DNA of 64,000 bases from Rapana venosa (lineage: Eukaryota > Mollusca > Gastropoda > Neogastropoda > Muricidae), in assembly GCA_028751875.1 (NCBI GenBank), contig CM054158.1:16964960-17028959 (forward strand), read 5' to 3'. The notes below the pieces were generated by a model. It did not search any database. It was not told where the DNA came from and saw only the letters and a program-made list of their open reading frames with translations. The position numbers and the translations under genes were made by a program. How positions within the stretch are numbered: the stretch's first letter is position 1; each line of letters starts with the position of its first letter. Positions 13,893-25,949 of this stretch are shown here, in pieces.

Positions 13893-13961
13893 TGGAATCG
13901 TCAGAGTTAACAACTCTGTACTTTCACTTTTCTTCAGCTTTGAGCAGAAATATCCTGTTAA
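13893..13961 (-). other. Exon-like segment bounded by strong splice sites
   Basis: On the minus strand a pyrimidine-rich acceptor (CTTTTTATTAACAG) is followed by about 68 bases and then a consensus donor (TTCG/GTAAGT, around 13890-13885). Two frames stop early. The third reads YFCSKLKKSESTELLTLTIP then stop, just before the donor. It may be a non-coding or terminal exon of an unrecognised minus-strand transcript (for example a distant UTR exon), or chance. Confidence 0.25.
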
Positions 13962-15769
13962 TAAAAAGAAACAAAGAAAGAAAGAACCCACCAAAAAGAA
14001 AGTTTGCAATCCATTTTGGGCCTAACACTCCATATACACCCATACCAAAACTGATCAGAAATGGCAATGTTGGAACTTCTTTAGACTAAGACAAACCACT
14101 TCTATTTAACACGTTTTCTTCAGATATCATGAAATCTCTTTGTTTTCTGTAATTTGAAAATTGGTTAAACAAAAACAATTTACTCCAAGTCTTCAGGAAC
14201 CAAAAACACACACACAAAGAGGGGGGGGGGGGAGGTGTGCACTGTGAAATGAATGATCCCTAACAACTATCTTTTTTCTCTTACATCCAATTGCAACAAT
14301 TACTGTATCATTACACTAAATCATATAAAAGTTATTATTGTTATTATCATGTTAAACAAAAAAACCTTTTTCAAAGAAAAGGTCAATTCCAGAAAGTCAT
14401 TCACCTACGAAAGCATCCTAGCTATAAAAAAACAACATAGCGGACTACGGCAACAGAGGTGCCTGATTTATTTGATTCATAGATTTTCTCAACAGAATAC
14501 AAGCAAAAGGACCTACCAGGCAAAAAGGCAATGAAATTTTTTTTTTTTTGGAAGGGCAGAAACAGAGAGAAGAAAAGCAGATGTCTGAAGCAAAATGTTC
14601 ATGAACAAACACTGATAACTATCAATATCAATGAGACCATTGCCAAGGCACACACCATCAAAAACTGCCAAAGGGCAATCCAAAAGTTCTACACACCAAA
14701 AAGAATGACAGCAATAGCATTCCGTTATGAGCGAGTATGTGTGTGAGAGAGAAAAAGAGAGAGAGAGAGCACTTTACGTTTTGACTTGTTTAATAAATTA
14801 AGGCAGAACATAAGCAAAAATAAGGACAAAATCACAAGAGAAAGAATGAGAATGAAAAACATATAGAACACCAAAGATTTCAGCTCTCGCGCAAACTAGA
14901 CAATGGTGACTAACCCCTGGTATCTTAAAAGAGGAGATTAAAACTGCGCTAGATAAAAATGATCATGCAGAACAGCTGGAAATTCTCAAACATAACACAC
15001 GGTCCCTATCATCGAATCACAACTCTCCTTAATTAAAAAGAATCAGCAACATATGGATTTAAAAACAATACATTAAAACTTTCTAATGCACAATCATGAT
15101 CCTATGATCTCAAGTAAATTAAAGTGGACAATCAAATTATAAAGGCATAAAAAATTCAGCACATCACTGATAACGTTATGATTACTTGCAGAGTAAATAT
15201 TTCTTTGTACTTAACTTTCCACCATAATCTTCCTTCTCGAATGCTTAACAGAAAGTTATTTCACACACACACATGCGCGTGCATACATGCGCGCGCACGC
15301 ACACACACGACAAAAAATAAAATACAGAACTCCTCATAAAACTTGCTCTGTACAAAAATTCAGAGTTTCCGGTATATGACAGTTTTTAGCAGGCAAAATT
15401 TAAAAGCAGCCCCAACTAGATTTGTCCCAAAGTACAGATACAGCTGTGCATCCCTGACACCTATATCACAGCTCTGTTTTACGACTAGCTTTACTTTATG
15501 GGTTGCTCAACAACGCATTAACCCATATATATATATTTGATGAGAAACGGTGCATACACAGGCAACATAACTTAAGCACAGCTTTCCACACACTGAACTG
15601 ACCATGTCTGTGGGAGGGGACTAGTTACAAGTGTCAAAACTACCATTATTATCATCTGCACAGCAAACCAATCTGCTGCACTACATCAAGTCCAAAAAGC
15701 TCATACTCAAACCATGTAACTGTGTTACTTTTTTTCTCTCTTTTTTTTTAAAGCAACTTTAAGAGCAGG
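13962..15769. other. Gene-free stretch
   Basis: AT-rich. It holds a (G)12 tract at 14221-14232, a short GA tract near 14745-14770 and mixed CA/CG at 15260-15308. No gene is recognised. Confidence 0.65.
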
Positions 15770-16061
15770 TATGGGGACAGGATAGCTCAGTGGTCAGAGC
15801 ACTCGCTTTCCCCTAGCTAAGCTTAAACAGCCTACAGTGTAGTTACCAAATGGATGGGTGACCGTTTGCCTGCCTTGGCTTCAGTATAGTCCCCCTGTTC
15901 ACCTAGCTGTAAAAGGGTACCTGCCCTATTTAGGGTCAGGGAAGGTAAAGCAGCGAGGGAGAGGAGATGGGCACCATCCTCAAAATGCTGGCCTCTGGAG
16001 AAGCTGTCTCTGGCATCTCACTCCCCAACCACCGCATAGGTTATAGGAACACCTTTACCTA
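15770..16061 (+). mobile_element. Chimeric tRNA/5S-rRNA-like SINE
   Basis: Starts TATGGGGACAGGATAGCTCA with GTGGTCAGAGCACTCG, a tRNA 5' half with a pol III A box. Then comes a block resembling the 3' half of 5S rRNA (TTAAACAGCC ... AATGGATGGGTGACCG). The body (GGTACCTGCCC, GGGTCAGGGAAGGTAAAGCA, GGGAGAGGAGATGGGC) matches the copy at 50268-50566. Not a functional tRNA: no acceptor stem pairing or T arm follows in tRNA register. Confidence 0.8.
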
Positions 16062-16194
16062 ACAGCAGGCTGACATATATAATAATTTTTCTTAAAAAAC
16101 AACTTTTCAACAGAAACAACTATTTGCTTTTCTTTTCACAATATGAATTATCATGTATCCCATGCCCAACTCCTAAACAGAATATCACTAAAAG

Positions 16195-16400
16195 TTGGGG
16201 GTTTTCTTCTTTTTTTTTTTTTTCCTTGGCTAGAGCTCCAAGGCTTACCAGTGGTGATATTTTGTGTATGTAACAGTCAGAGTAACCCCCCCTCCCTCCA
16301 AAACAAAAAAACCCATAGGGTAGCAACATTTTGCCTTAGGGGACAAATAGTTAATTGTGCAAAATTCAGGATGGCCTCCATCAATTACAACCTTTTTACC
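16195..16400 (-). mobile_element. S2-type SINE 3' fragment
   Basis: Reverse copy of the S2 3' half: CTTGGCTAGAGCTCCAAGGC, CCAGTGGTGATATTTTG and CAAAATTCAGGATGGCC-like text. Related pieces lie at 5955-6060, 24164-24272, 40625-40780 and 60880-60985. Confidence 0.55.
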
Positions 16401-17654
16401 TAGTCTTTTAAAAAAATTTTTTTTTTGTATATTATACACTGCTCACCCACAACACCCTGTCGTGCCTAAATCTTGCACAGAAACATAACAACACACAGGA
16501 AAATTCATCATGAATCTGTTACAAACGAAACTGATTGTAATAAGTGATGCTGTGATGCCTGTACGCCTATGGTTCTGGTGACTTTGCTGGCGACCAGCGC
16601 AAGCTGGCACAGAGACGCACAGTCACAAGATCAGAGCAAAGCAACAACTGGTGGCTAATGCATTCTGTAGTTCTGTCTGTTTCGGTAAGTTTTTAAACAA
16701 AACGAGACAGAGACAAACAAGATCCCAATTTCTTAGCAGAAAAATTGCAAATGATGACTATAAATTGTACTGATTGTGTCCCTTGCATTCCTATAGAGAA
16801 TCTCATTAAAAATTATTAACTGGCAGTAAGGTGGAAATAATAAGCACACTACCTATGCTGTAACTGAAAGCTCCCTTGGCATAAACTGAGGGGGTGGGAT
16901 ATAATACTGATTGAAATAGTGGCTAACATTTTAAATTCAAAAAGTGTGAGAGAGGCAGATACATATCATTTACAATTAACAGGAGAAGATCGACTGGCTA
17001 ATGTTAATTTAAATAGTGGCATACATTTCTTTTTCTTTTTTCTTTCTGTAAGACAAAGCAATAGTTTTAAAAAATCCACTATTTCTGTGTTGAGAGACAG
17101 CAAGATTTCTGCATACATGATTATAGAGAGAGAATAAAGCACTTTCATAGGCAACTTGAAATCTGCTCACAAGTGGCTGGGGTCAAGAAGCAAGCAGCAT
17201 TGGTAACAGACTGAGTTCATTAACACTGAAGCAACTTACTTCAGAAACAACAGCAATATCAATCACAGTGGAGCATTATCTCAGGTCAATTAAAATCAAA
17301 AGAAAACATTTATCGAGTGATTTTTCTCTTTTACTTTCCCTATCCTTTAGTTTGGGTTTTTTTGTGGGGTTTTTTGTTTGTTTGGTTTTTGTTGTTGTTG
17401 TTGTTGGGTTTTTTTTGGGGGGTGTTTCCTTCCTTGAAATTCAAGTAATCCTTCCTTGAAATTCAAGTAATACCAGGTCCTGTCACTGAATTTCATACTC
17501 TGAGCATTCATTAGTGGTCCAAAACTTGCATGAAACCGTGTGCACTCATACTGTATATGTATGACACAATGACAAACAGTGAAATAGAAAGACACGGCAC
17601 CTAACACAATGAGAACTCCATTGAACTCAATGATGAAAATATACTTTTTTTAGT
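16401..17654. other. Gene-free stretch with 22-base perfect direct repeat
   Basis: Unique AT-rich sequence. A perfect 22-base tandem duplication (CCTTCCTTGAAATTCAAGTA-type unit) occupies 17428-17449 and 17450-17471. It follows a G/T-rich tract at 17350-17425. Confidence 0.75.
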
Positions 17655-18370
17655 ATAAAAACTAGTTGGTCTCAAGATCCATGAAGGCAAAACCAAGATT
17701 CTCAAGATCAACACAGTGAGTGAGGACCCAGTCACACTAAATGGGAAGGAACTGGAAGAAGTGGAGACATTCACGTACCTGGGTAGCATCATTAACATGC
17801 AGGGCGGCACAGACGCAGACGTCAGAGCAAGAATTGGCAAGGCGAGGGCAGCGTACTTGCAGCTGAAGAACATCTGGAGCTCCAAGGTGGTGTCGACCCG
17901 CACAAAGATCAGGCTGTTCAACTCCAACGTCAAGTCAGTCTTACTGTATGGAGCAGAGACATGGAGGACAACAAAGACCACCATCAAGAAAATGCAGACC
18001 TTCATCAACAGCTGCCTGAGACGAATCCTCCAGATCCACTGGCCCGACACCATCAGCAACGCAGACCTGTGGCAATGTACCAACCAGCTGCCAGCTGAGA
18101 ATGAAATCCGGTGCAGGAGATGGGGATGGATCAGGCACACCCTGAGAAAGCCAGCCAGCAACATCACAAGGCAGGCACTATCATGGAACCCCCAGGGAAA
18201 TCGAAAAAGAGGAAGGCCAAGAAACACTGGTGACGTGACCTTGAGGCAGAAACCAAGAAGATGGGATATACCTGGAGACAGCTGGAGAGAATAGCCCAGG
18301 ACAGAGGACTCTGGTGGACTGTTGTTGGCGGCCTATGCTCCAGGGGGATGATGGGCCTAAGTAAGTATAA
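17655..18370 (+). mobile_element. Non-LTR retrotransposon 3' fragment (RT C-terminus)
   Basis: Same family as 2045-2440 but longer at the 5' side. It reads [20 protein letters not shown], then [37 protein letters not shown] and [20 protein letters not shown]. 'TYLGS...' and 'LLYGAETW' are classic LINE RT thumb motifs. A single-base loss after RKRGRPRNT (near 18230) shifts the frame relative to the other copy and ends it at 18294. The 3' end is near 18370 in GGGCCTAAGTAAGTATA. Confidence 0.9.
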
Positions 18371-18811
18371 AAACTGCATAAATCACATCTGCAATAACCA
18401 AGGTCTTGAGGAAAATCAGCTTATCCCCCTGCCCCCTCCCCTCTGTAGTTTGTGACAAATCAGCTCAATTCTTTGTGGAATATTCAACTCTGGTGATTCT
18501 CATTGCCCTTGATGGCATATGCAATTAAGTTGTGGTGACATACAAACATACAGGGGGAAAAAATGCTCTTGAAAGTTTTCTCTCTTAAACCGAACATATA
18601 AAAATGGTCTAGTGTTGGGTTCACTCTAAGGGTGAGGACACAACACAAAACAAAACACAGAGTAGTTAACTATCAGATGATTCACTGGTGGCTCAAGCAA
18701 AGACACAACTACAGAAAAGAAAGCCCGAAACCCACAGAAATTATATATTATATATATATAAAGAAAATAAAACGAAAAAGCCCCATCCTATGAATAAAAA
18801 GTGAACGGGGA
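18371..18811. other. Gene-free stretch
   Basis: No gene or repeat recognised apart from a short TA tract at about 18745-18762. Confidence 0.65.
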
Positions 18812-19055
18812 GTGAGTGAGTGAGTGAGTGAGTGAGTGTGTGTGTGTGTGTGTGACATAAACAGATCACTCTGTCTATAACACTTTCTTATTCTCCCTCC
18901 CCTACCCCCTACCCTTTGCCACCTCTTTTTAAAAACAGAGAAGAAAAAGGTAGCGAGTGTGTGTGTGTGAGTGCGTGTGTGACATAAACAGATCACTCTG
19001 TCTATAACACCTTATTCTCCCTCCCCCCCCTTTTTAAAAACAGAGAAGAAAAAGG
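18812..19055. repeat. (GAGT)n/(GT)n with about 110-base tandem duplication
   Basis: (GAGT)n at 18811-18836 runs into (GT)n. The following segment GACATAAACAGATCACTCTG through CAGAGAAGAAAAAGGT occurs twice (about 18838-18950 and 18957-19055). The second copy has a shortened C/T-rich middle. The duplication includes the GT microsatellite. Confidence 0.9.
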
Positions 19056-19304
19056 TCTATTCCATTCAAAGCAATGAAATGTCATTTTGACAAAAGAAAC
19101 AATAAACTTTAAGGACAAGCTTTACATCATGGACAATGCTGGACAGGTTATCCGACAGAGTGTACCCATGACTTTAGAACACACTTTTCTTCCCTGCAGA
19201 GACTGAGACTGCACCGAGACAGGAAAAAAAAGCACTGTAACTTGAATCTGCTGACTGTTCCACTATCTTGTCACGTGGAAGACTTCAAAATGCTTTCGGT
19301 CAGT
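19056..19304. other. Short gene-free stretch
   Basis: No recognisable feature. Confidence 0.6.
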
Positions 19305-19670
19305 TGTCTGGAGGTAAGGTGCCTGCCCAGAAAGCAGGGAGTCAGGTCTGATCCATGTTTGAACCCTAACTTTTCACCTGTCCTTTGCACATGGAGTGGT
19401 TTGGGTGTCAGTCTGCCGGATGAGACAATGAACCAACGTCCCATGTACAATATACACCTAGTGAACACAAAAGCTGCAATGCAACAAGAGAGTTGTCCAT
19501 GGCAAAATTCAGTAGAAAAAAGCCTCCCTCCAAAGGCAATTCGCAAACTGGGAAAAAAGAAAAAAAAGGATGGTGCTGCTCTTGTGGTGATGCACCCCCC
19601 TGCCTGGGCAGGCTCAAATTTCATGCAGAGAGATCTGCTATGACTGAAAGTGCTATACAACACAATGCAT
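19305..19670 (+). mobile_element. SINE type S1 copy
   Basis: Diverged S1 copy: TGGTTTGGGTGTCAGTCTGC, GAGAGTTGTCCATGGCAAAA, then GGATGGTGCTGCTCTTG and AAATTTCATGCAGAGAGATC. The tRNA-like head is poorly kept. Open frames across it (133 and 142 codons) are artefacts. Confidence 0.75.
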
Positions 19671-22600
19671 GAGATACAAAATCTGACCACAGACCCCATT
19701 TTCTTTCCATTAATTCTACGTCTTGAAAGGTTACTATAATGTTGACAACTGTATTAAACGAATTTATCCATGCTTGCTTTAAGGCAATAAGGGGGAAAGT
19801 GATTGACCAGGACAGTCACCAAAGTAAACCTTTATTCAGCTTCTCTTTTCATTCTTGTCTTGGCGCAAAGTGCTGATGCCAAAACATCAGTACTTGTATC
19901 CTCTGAAAAGTCCAGCCAATGTATTCAGATTATGAATTTGGTTAGAAAAAAAATCTGCTAATCTATATGATTATGTTTAACCATATTGTTGCTTTTGGAA
20001 CTCAACACACTTTGTGTTTCTTTCCTAAGTTTGGTATTCAGATAATACAGAATCTCATGAAACAAAGTGAAGAACTGATCTCTATCATTTTCATTTATCA
20101 AGATCCAACTTCATGCATATTGACAGCAGCACTATTTCTGACTCACTACCACTCTACATCCGAAAGCCTTTCACTGGTGAAGCAGTTGTATATGAAAACA
20201 TAAACATAGAAAGAAAAAAAGAATATAACGCTTCATGTGATAAAAACATTCTGTGCTTAATTAAAGCTCTGATCAAATTCATGTTTGCAAAATCACTTCA
20301 AACAGAATTCAACCCATAAATTACATAGTGCAGTCTTCAATAACTTCAGTGCATTTACTTCACTTTATACTGATGGCCCATGGATGTAAACCAATGCCGA
20401 TATCATGAAATCTGAAAGACAATACATGTATATATAAAAAAAAAAGAATCATTTTTAAAAAAAAAATGCATATCGCTGGCGCCACAGCAAAGTGGTTGGT
20501 AAGAGTTCATCATATCACTGAAGTTAAGACAACTGACTGAAATGTTGGCAACCTTTTCTGCAGAGAGCTGCGAACAATCTCTAAAGGCTTGGGGTGTTGT
20601 GTCAATGCTCTTGGGGTGTATAAAACCTACCACTGCAAATCACACACCCCACAGGCACACCATCCCCATACACCACAGTGACCCAGTGACACCTGCTTGC
20701 AAAAACACTAATATGTAGGCACATGCACAGTCATAAACACTAGATAAAAGAAACATTGCCTGTTTGCAATTAGGTGCAAGCAGCATTAACCCAATGTGAC
20801 GGCTGTACATGTACACGTAATGAAGAGTCTGTACATAAAGAATAAACCTGACCCCATCATTTGGCCACGATAATCATAGCTGGACAGCGAGGCAAAAACA
20901 CATCTCCATTAATATCTTATTACAAGCTGTTTCTACATAAGAGACACAAATCCATAAACCATACCACAGCTGACTTGCTATAAAATTGCAGTTTTCAACA
21001 CTTCACAATCACACAAAATTACTGCTTTGGAAGAAGAAGGGGGGAAGAAAAATTCAACACAATATATTCAACAAGTTAAAAATAATGCTTGCACTATGCA
21101 CCAGGAAATCTGCACGCCAACAATCAAAACAAAATGAACGAAGCATTTGAATGACAACATGAAGCTTGAAACTTATGCATAACGGTTAACAAGTCTCTCC
21201 TACAAATAGATGAAATTGACTGATATATGATATCCCATGCAAAAAGGAACCCTGAACTATTGAAAAAACAAACAAAAAAGTCCATTTCTACAACAACACA
21301 TCACAGCAGCAATATTGTACACCGAAATCCATTCTCAACAGTATCAGTGAAAATAATCAGAAATTATCTGCAATCAACCTTCACACTTTCATGGGAACTC
21401 TCAACACATTTTGGTATTTGATCTGTAGACTTTGAAAACACGCAAGCACTCCATTCTCTCTTTTGTCTCATCTACACTTAATCAAAGTGTAATTTCTAAC
21501 TACAGCATCACTATGACAGTAACTTTTTTCAAAACAGGAACATTCACTCAGTATTTAAAAAAAAAATATGCACCAGGTTGGTTACTTACATACAAGCTGA
21601 TACTAAAAGTGAAAGGTCGAATTTTGAAAAAACAAAAAACAAAAACAACAACAAAAAACCTAACCAACAATTAAAAAAACAACCAAAAACAAATAAACAA
21701 AAAAACCCACAACCAACCAACACAAATCTGATGTTGTCAAAAAGTATGAGAGAAAAAAAAATCAAACAAGAGTGATTACATATTTGATGAAAAATGCCAA
21801 TCCCATGATAAAGTATGTATGCATGTGCTTTTTGTTACACTAAAAGTTATGCAACTTCTCTTGACAGAAAAGGCAACGTAAGGGCATGAACACTACAAAG
21901 TAACTTTCATCCAAACAAAGAGACATAATTCAAGTTCTTGTCAAAAACAATACACACCCAACATAAAATAAAACATACAGGGAAGATACCTTTAACAAGA
22001 GGGAAATTTCCTCAAAAGAAAATCCCACTTTGTTCATAACTTTCCGTCATTTGATGCTTCCAAACAGACCCCCAAAACTGTCCAAACATAGGCTAACAGT
22101 CATAGAAAACTGGGATTTCATTAACATTAATCTTGAACAGACAATGAAGAGAAAAAACACAAAACATAAAATAAATAGTGTAACTTCAAGGTTTGATTTC
22201 AATGAGACAAGATGCCAAGACTTTAAATGTTCAACAATAAACCAAGAAAGGTCACTTGCAACATAAACAAAGGACACAGTGCAAGCCATTGTTTCCTATG
22301 ATACCACTTCCCAAAGCATTCACCGCGGCAGTTCTAATCAATCTGATGTTACAAGGAGGCATGTGGAAAACTTCGTCCAAATAATAACTCCACTACTCTG
22401 TTCATACAAATTAACATTTATATCAGAGCCTGTGATAGGAGTAATCAGAGCATAACTTGGTAAAACAGTTATTTTCTTTTTTACTTTCTGTTTCCAACAA
22501 AAACTCAATTTAGGCTCCAAAAAAATTTTAAGTTTACCATCGGTTTAGGTTTTTGATTATTTTGTGTCAGCATCTCTCAAATAGGACCGAGTTTCTCATA

Positions 22601-23330
22601 ATGGTATACATGGAAAAGTGATATTAGTAAACTTTTATTTTCTAATATTCTTGGCAAGTTAGTTGATGATCTTGTAGCCTTGAACGCCAGCATGGCTAAT
22701 ATCTCCCATCATGCTCATAAAGTGATGTCAAGTTAGGAAGTCTGGAAGCAAGGGCTAGCTGACCTTATGCACTGAAAAAGGTGGAAGTTTCTGTCTCAGG
22801 ACTGGTTGGTCATTTTTATGGCAAAGACTGGAACACTGAATTATGGGAAAGTAGATGAAGCTGCAAGATCGCAGCTGTTTTTTTAAAAACACAGTCTGAG
22901 AAGGCAAGGCAAATGAAGCAAGAATTATGCACGGCCTTTTCTGACTTTGAGCCACCAGCCTGGACTTTTGTATGAGGTAGATGAGCTTTGCAAAGTTCTG
23001 AATAGAGAGCTTTATATGCTAGTAAAATGGTGCTGCCTTTTTAATATGCAGCAAAGTAAAAAAAAAAATTTAATTTAAAAAAAAAAAGACAATTTGAATG
23101 TTCAATGAGGCTTATCTGTAAACTTGGTGACACTTGAAAATCTCACAGACCAAAGTTTGCTTTTCAGAGAACATGGATGATAGGATCTCAAAAAGTGGCA
23201 CATTTTAACACACATAACACAAAATTAACAGTGCAACTTTGATACAGTGTAGTCAGGTATATGAGAGGAGAGATGGTGATAATCAAAACAAAATTTAACA
23301 ATGAAAGGCATACAGGATAGCTAGTGGTTA
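19671..23330. other. Long gene-free stretch
   Basis: About 3.6 kb of AT-rich unique sequence. Read on both strands, it shows only short frames with no recognisable domain and no strong paired splice sites. Confidence 0.6.
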
Positions 23331-23654
23331 TAATAATAATAATAATGTATGGAATTTATATAGCGCTGAATCTTGTAAAGCAACAAATCAAAGCGCTCAG
23401 ATTTCATTTCATACCACTTTAAGTCACGGCAGATTTCTCCGTGAAATTTGGGCTGCTCTCCCCGGGGAGAGCGGGAGAACGTGTCGCCACAAAGCGCTGC
23501 GCCACCCTTTTTTTTTTTCTTTTTTTTTCTCTCATGTCTGCAACTGTATTTGTTTCCCTATCAGAGTGGCTTTTTTCTAAGAATTTTGCCAGGGACAACT
23601 CTCTTGTTGCCGTGGTTTTTTTTACATGCGCTAAATAATTACGTGTAACACACG

Positions 23655-23685
<31 letters not shown>

Positions 23686-23823
23686 TAGCGCCCAGACCAC
23701 CACTCATGGTCTAATGGATGGGGGAAAAATTTTCCGGTCCAAACGGGTACGAACCGCCGCACACTTCAGACCCGGACTTTTCGCTTTCTAGACAGGTGCG
23801 TTACCTCTAGACCACCGATCCAC
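23331..23823 (-). mobile_element. SINE type S1, near full-length copy
   Basis: On the minus strand: head TGGATCGGTGGTCTAGAGGT (A-box-like), a B-box-like GGTTCGTACCC at about 23753-23743, body GTGGTCTGGGCGCTAGTCTT, GATGAGACGATAAACCG and GTTGTCCCTGGCAAAATTC, GC-rich CTCCCCGGGGAGAGC at about 23470-23455. The tail GAGCGCTTTGATTTGTTG ... AGCGCTATATAAATTCCATA ends in (ATT)n. This tail matches the 3' end of the CR1/L2-like LINE at 3490-3620 and 62661-62770. It is the best-preserved copy in the window. Confidence 0.88.
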
Positions 23824-24272
23824 AGGTTGGTTAGAATGTTGGCTTGTAATCTGATGGCCCATGTTCGATCCATCACTAAAGCACCTATTCGAGGGGATTC
23901 AATCCCTAGAGCTAACATCAGTAACGACTCCACTCCCCCAAAAGTCCTTCGGATGAAACCATAAACAGAGGTCCCATGTGTAAAGTCCTTCGGATGAAAC
24001 CATAAACAGAGGTCCCATGTGTGAACGTGTGCAGCACATCTTGCACATACATTATAGCCCTAGTCTGCCTTTCAGAAGAGTAGGCCATTGCATGCCAGTA
24101 GGAATGAATGACATAATTTAATAAAACACATACACACTGGTGTTGTGTTTAGAAATCAACTCTGAGGCTGGAATGCAGCTACCTTAATGGTGGGTAAATG
24201 GTGGGTAAACTGTTGAATATGGAAAATCTCACTATCAATGAACTTCAAAGGTCTAGCCAAGGAATAGAAACA
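23824..24272 (+). mobile_element. SINE type S2, near full-length copy with internal 41-base duplication
   Basis: tRNA-like head (TGGTTAGAATGTTGGCTTGT, B-box-like ATGTTCGATCCAT), body CCTTCGGATGAAACCATAAA, GAGTAGGCCATTGCATGCCA, and a 3' half GGAATGCAGCTACCTTAATG ... TCTCACTATCAATGAAC ... CTAGCCAAGGAATAG. A perfect 41-base unit is tandemly duplicated (23941-23981, 23982-24022), and a 12-base unit near 24186 is also doubled. It lies head to head with the S1 copy at 23331-23823. Confidence 0.82.
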
Positions 24273-25940
24273 AAAAACAACAACAACAACAACAAAACAA
24301 TACATTCCCAGAAAGTTCATTTCACCCCAGACCCATGAGATATAGCTGACATCAGAAAATAAAAGGTTCATATTTTGAAGAAGTTTTCCATCTGTTCCCC
24401 TGTGCCCTTTATATTAGCTTTTTATCAGATCATTTGGTATCGTTTACAACAATAGGTTACATTAAGTCAATCGGTATATCATGCGACAATAGATTGAAGT
24501 GTGTCCTTTCTGTATGACAGTTGTCTCTCTTAGTTTATTGTTTTCAGCTTTTTGCACCAACTAAATCTGTCAACAACAACAATTTTTTTTTAACAAACTG
24601 TCAGTGTAAATCTATAAATAAAGAAACGGTCATCACATACACATCAAATGCACACTGGGATAAGATCTTAATATTTTTAGCAATGCTGCAAATTCCTTTA
24701 CTGCTAAAGTTCAACTACAGCCACAACCACTGGAAAATTCTAGAAATTTCTCAACTTTCAGAGTTACACACTTTCTTTTTCTCACACACACACACGCATT
24801 CTGAGATTTTCCTTACAAAGGACGAAAAGAGATAGTACAAGGCTGACCTAATACCAGGCCACATGTCATCAGCTCAATAATGAAGAAAAAAGTTTTTTGT
24901 TTGACACAAAAAGTGCCACAGCACTTTTGGCAAACTTGCCATCTTCTGTCAAAGAAAAAGCCACAATCCAAATTCATAGATGCGATCGCAAAAGCTCAAG
25001 CTAATGCTACTTGTATTTTTTTAAACGTGAAACAGATTCAGCACTTTCTTTTTTTAAAGGGGAAGGGGGCGGGGGGATGGGAGGTGGGGCAGGGGCAATT
25101 CTCATCCACAGCTGCCGATCAATTAACACAACTGCGAGATTTTTTAAAAATTCACAACCAGAGGGATTTTCTAAATTTTGAATAGGATTAAATAGACTTT
25201 TCTAAGTTCAGGGAAATGGGGTAGTGAGTGGGTTGCCAGCAGAGCAGAATCAATAATAGAAAAGCATAATGGTGAAAGGAAGCAGGAGCAAGCAAAACAA
25301 ATTCCGCTATCAGTGGACAGGCTGACTGCTCTGTTCATCGCATCTATGGATTTGTCCCTTGTTATAAAGAAAACAACCTGTGCAGAGATAAATGGATTGT
25401 GCTATTCAAAGAAACTTGATCATTGTTGCATGATGAACATCTCGGCAAAGGGATTAAAATGTCGACAATAACACTGCATGATTTTGGCTTGAATAATCTC
25501 AAACAAGGCGGTATCTGCACTGCAAGCTCAGCATATCAGTTCAGTCACAATCGCTTTTTCTTTCTTCTGTGCAAGTCATGTTGAAGAATAGACCAATCTA
25601 TCACAAAATTCACTCACACTCATGCACGCACTCACACATCTCCTGGTCAGCACTCCTCTCAATATATCCGATTCAAATATAACTGATAAAAGCGGAATGC
25701 CTTATTATCACACCTCAGTTCCAGCCAGTTGTACCTCAGATGAACTTTTGTAGAGTTAGCCTCTTAGGTTGTGTGATTTTGGACTTACTGTACTTCTGCC
25801 GACAGGTTCCTATTTACCCCCCTTTTTTTTGTCATTACTTGGCTTTTGGCTAAAAACATAAACAGGTGCTGCTATAACCCACTCCAGTGCATATTAGTAT
25901 CCTCAGATTACAATATCTTGTTCACTTGTTGCCCTGAGTC
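24273..25940. other. Gene-free stretch
   Basis: AT-rich sequence with no recognised gene or repeat family. Confidence 0.6.
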
Positions 25941-25949
25941 TTTTGATGA

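Noticed and set aside
15781..15850. tRNA gene at the SINE head (also 50281-50350)
   Set aside because: Only the A-box half resembles a tRNA; the sequence then turns into 5S-like text and there is no acceptor-stem pairing.
19242..19699. Overlapping 133- and 142-codon frames on opposite strands
   Set aside because: They lie over an S1 SINE copy and show no protein features.
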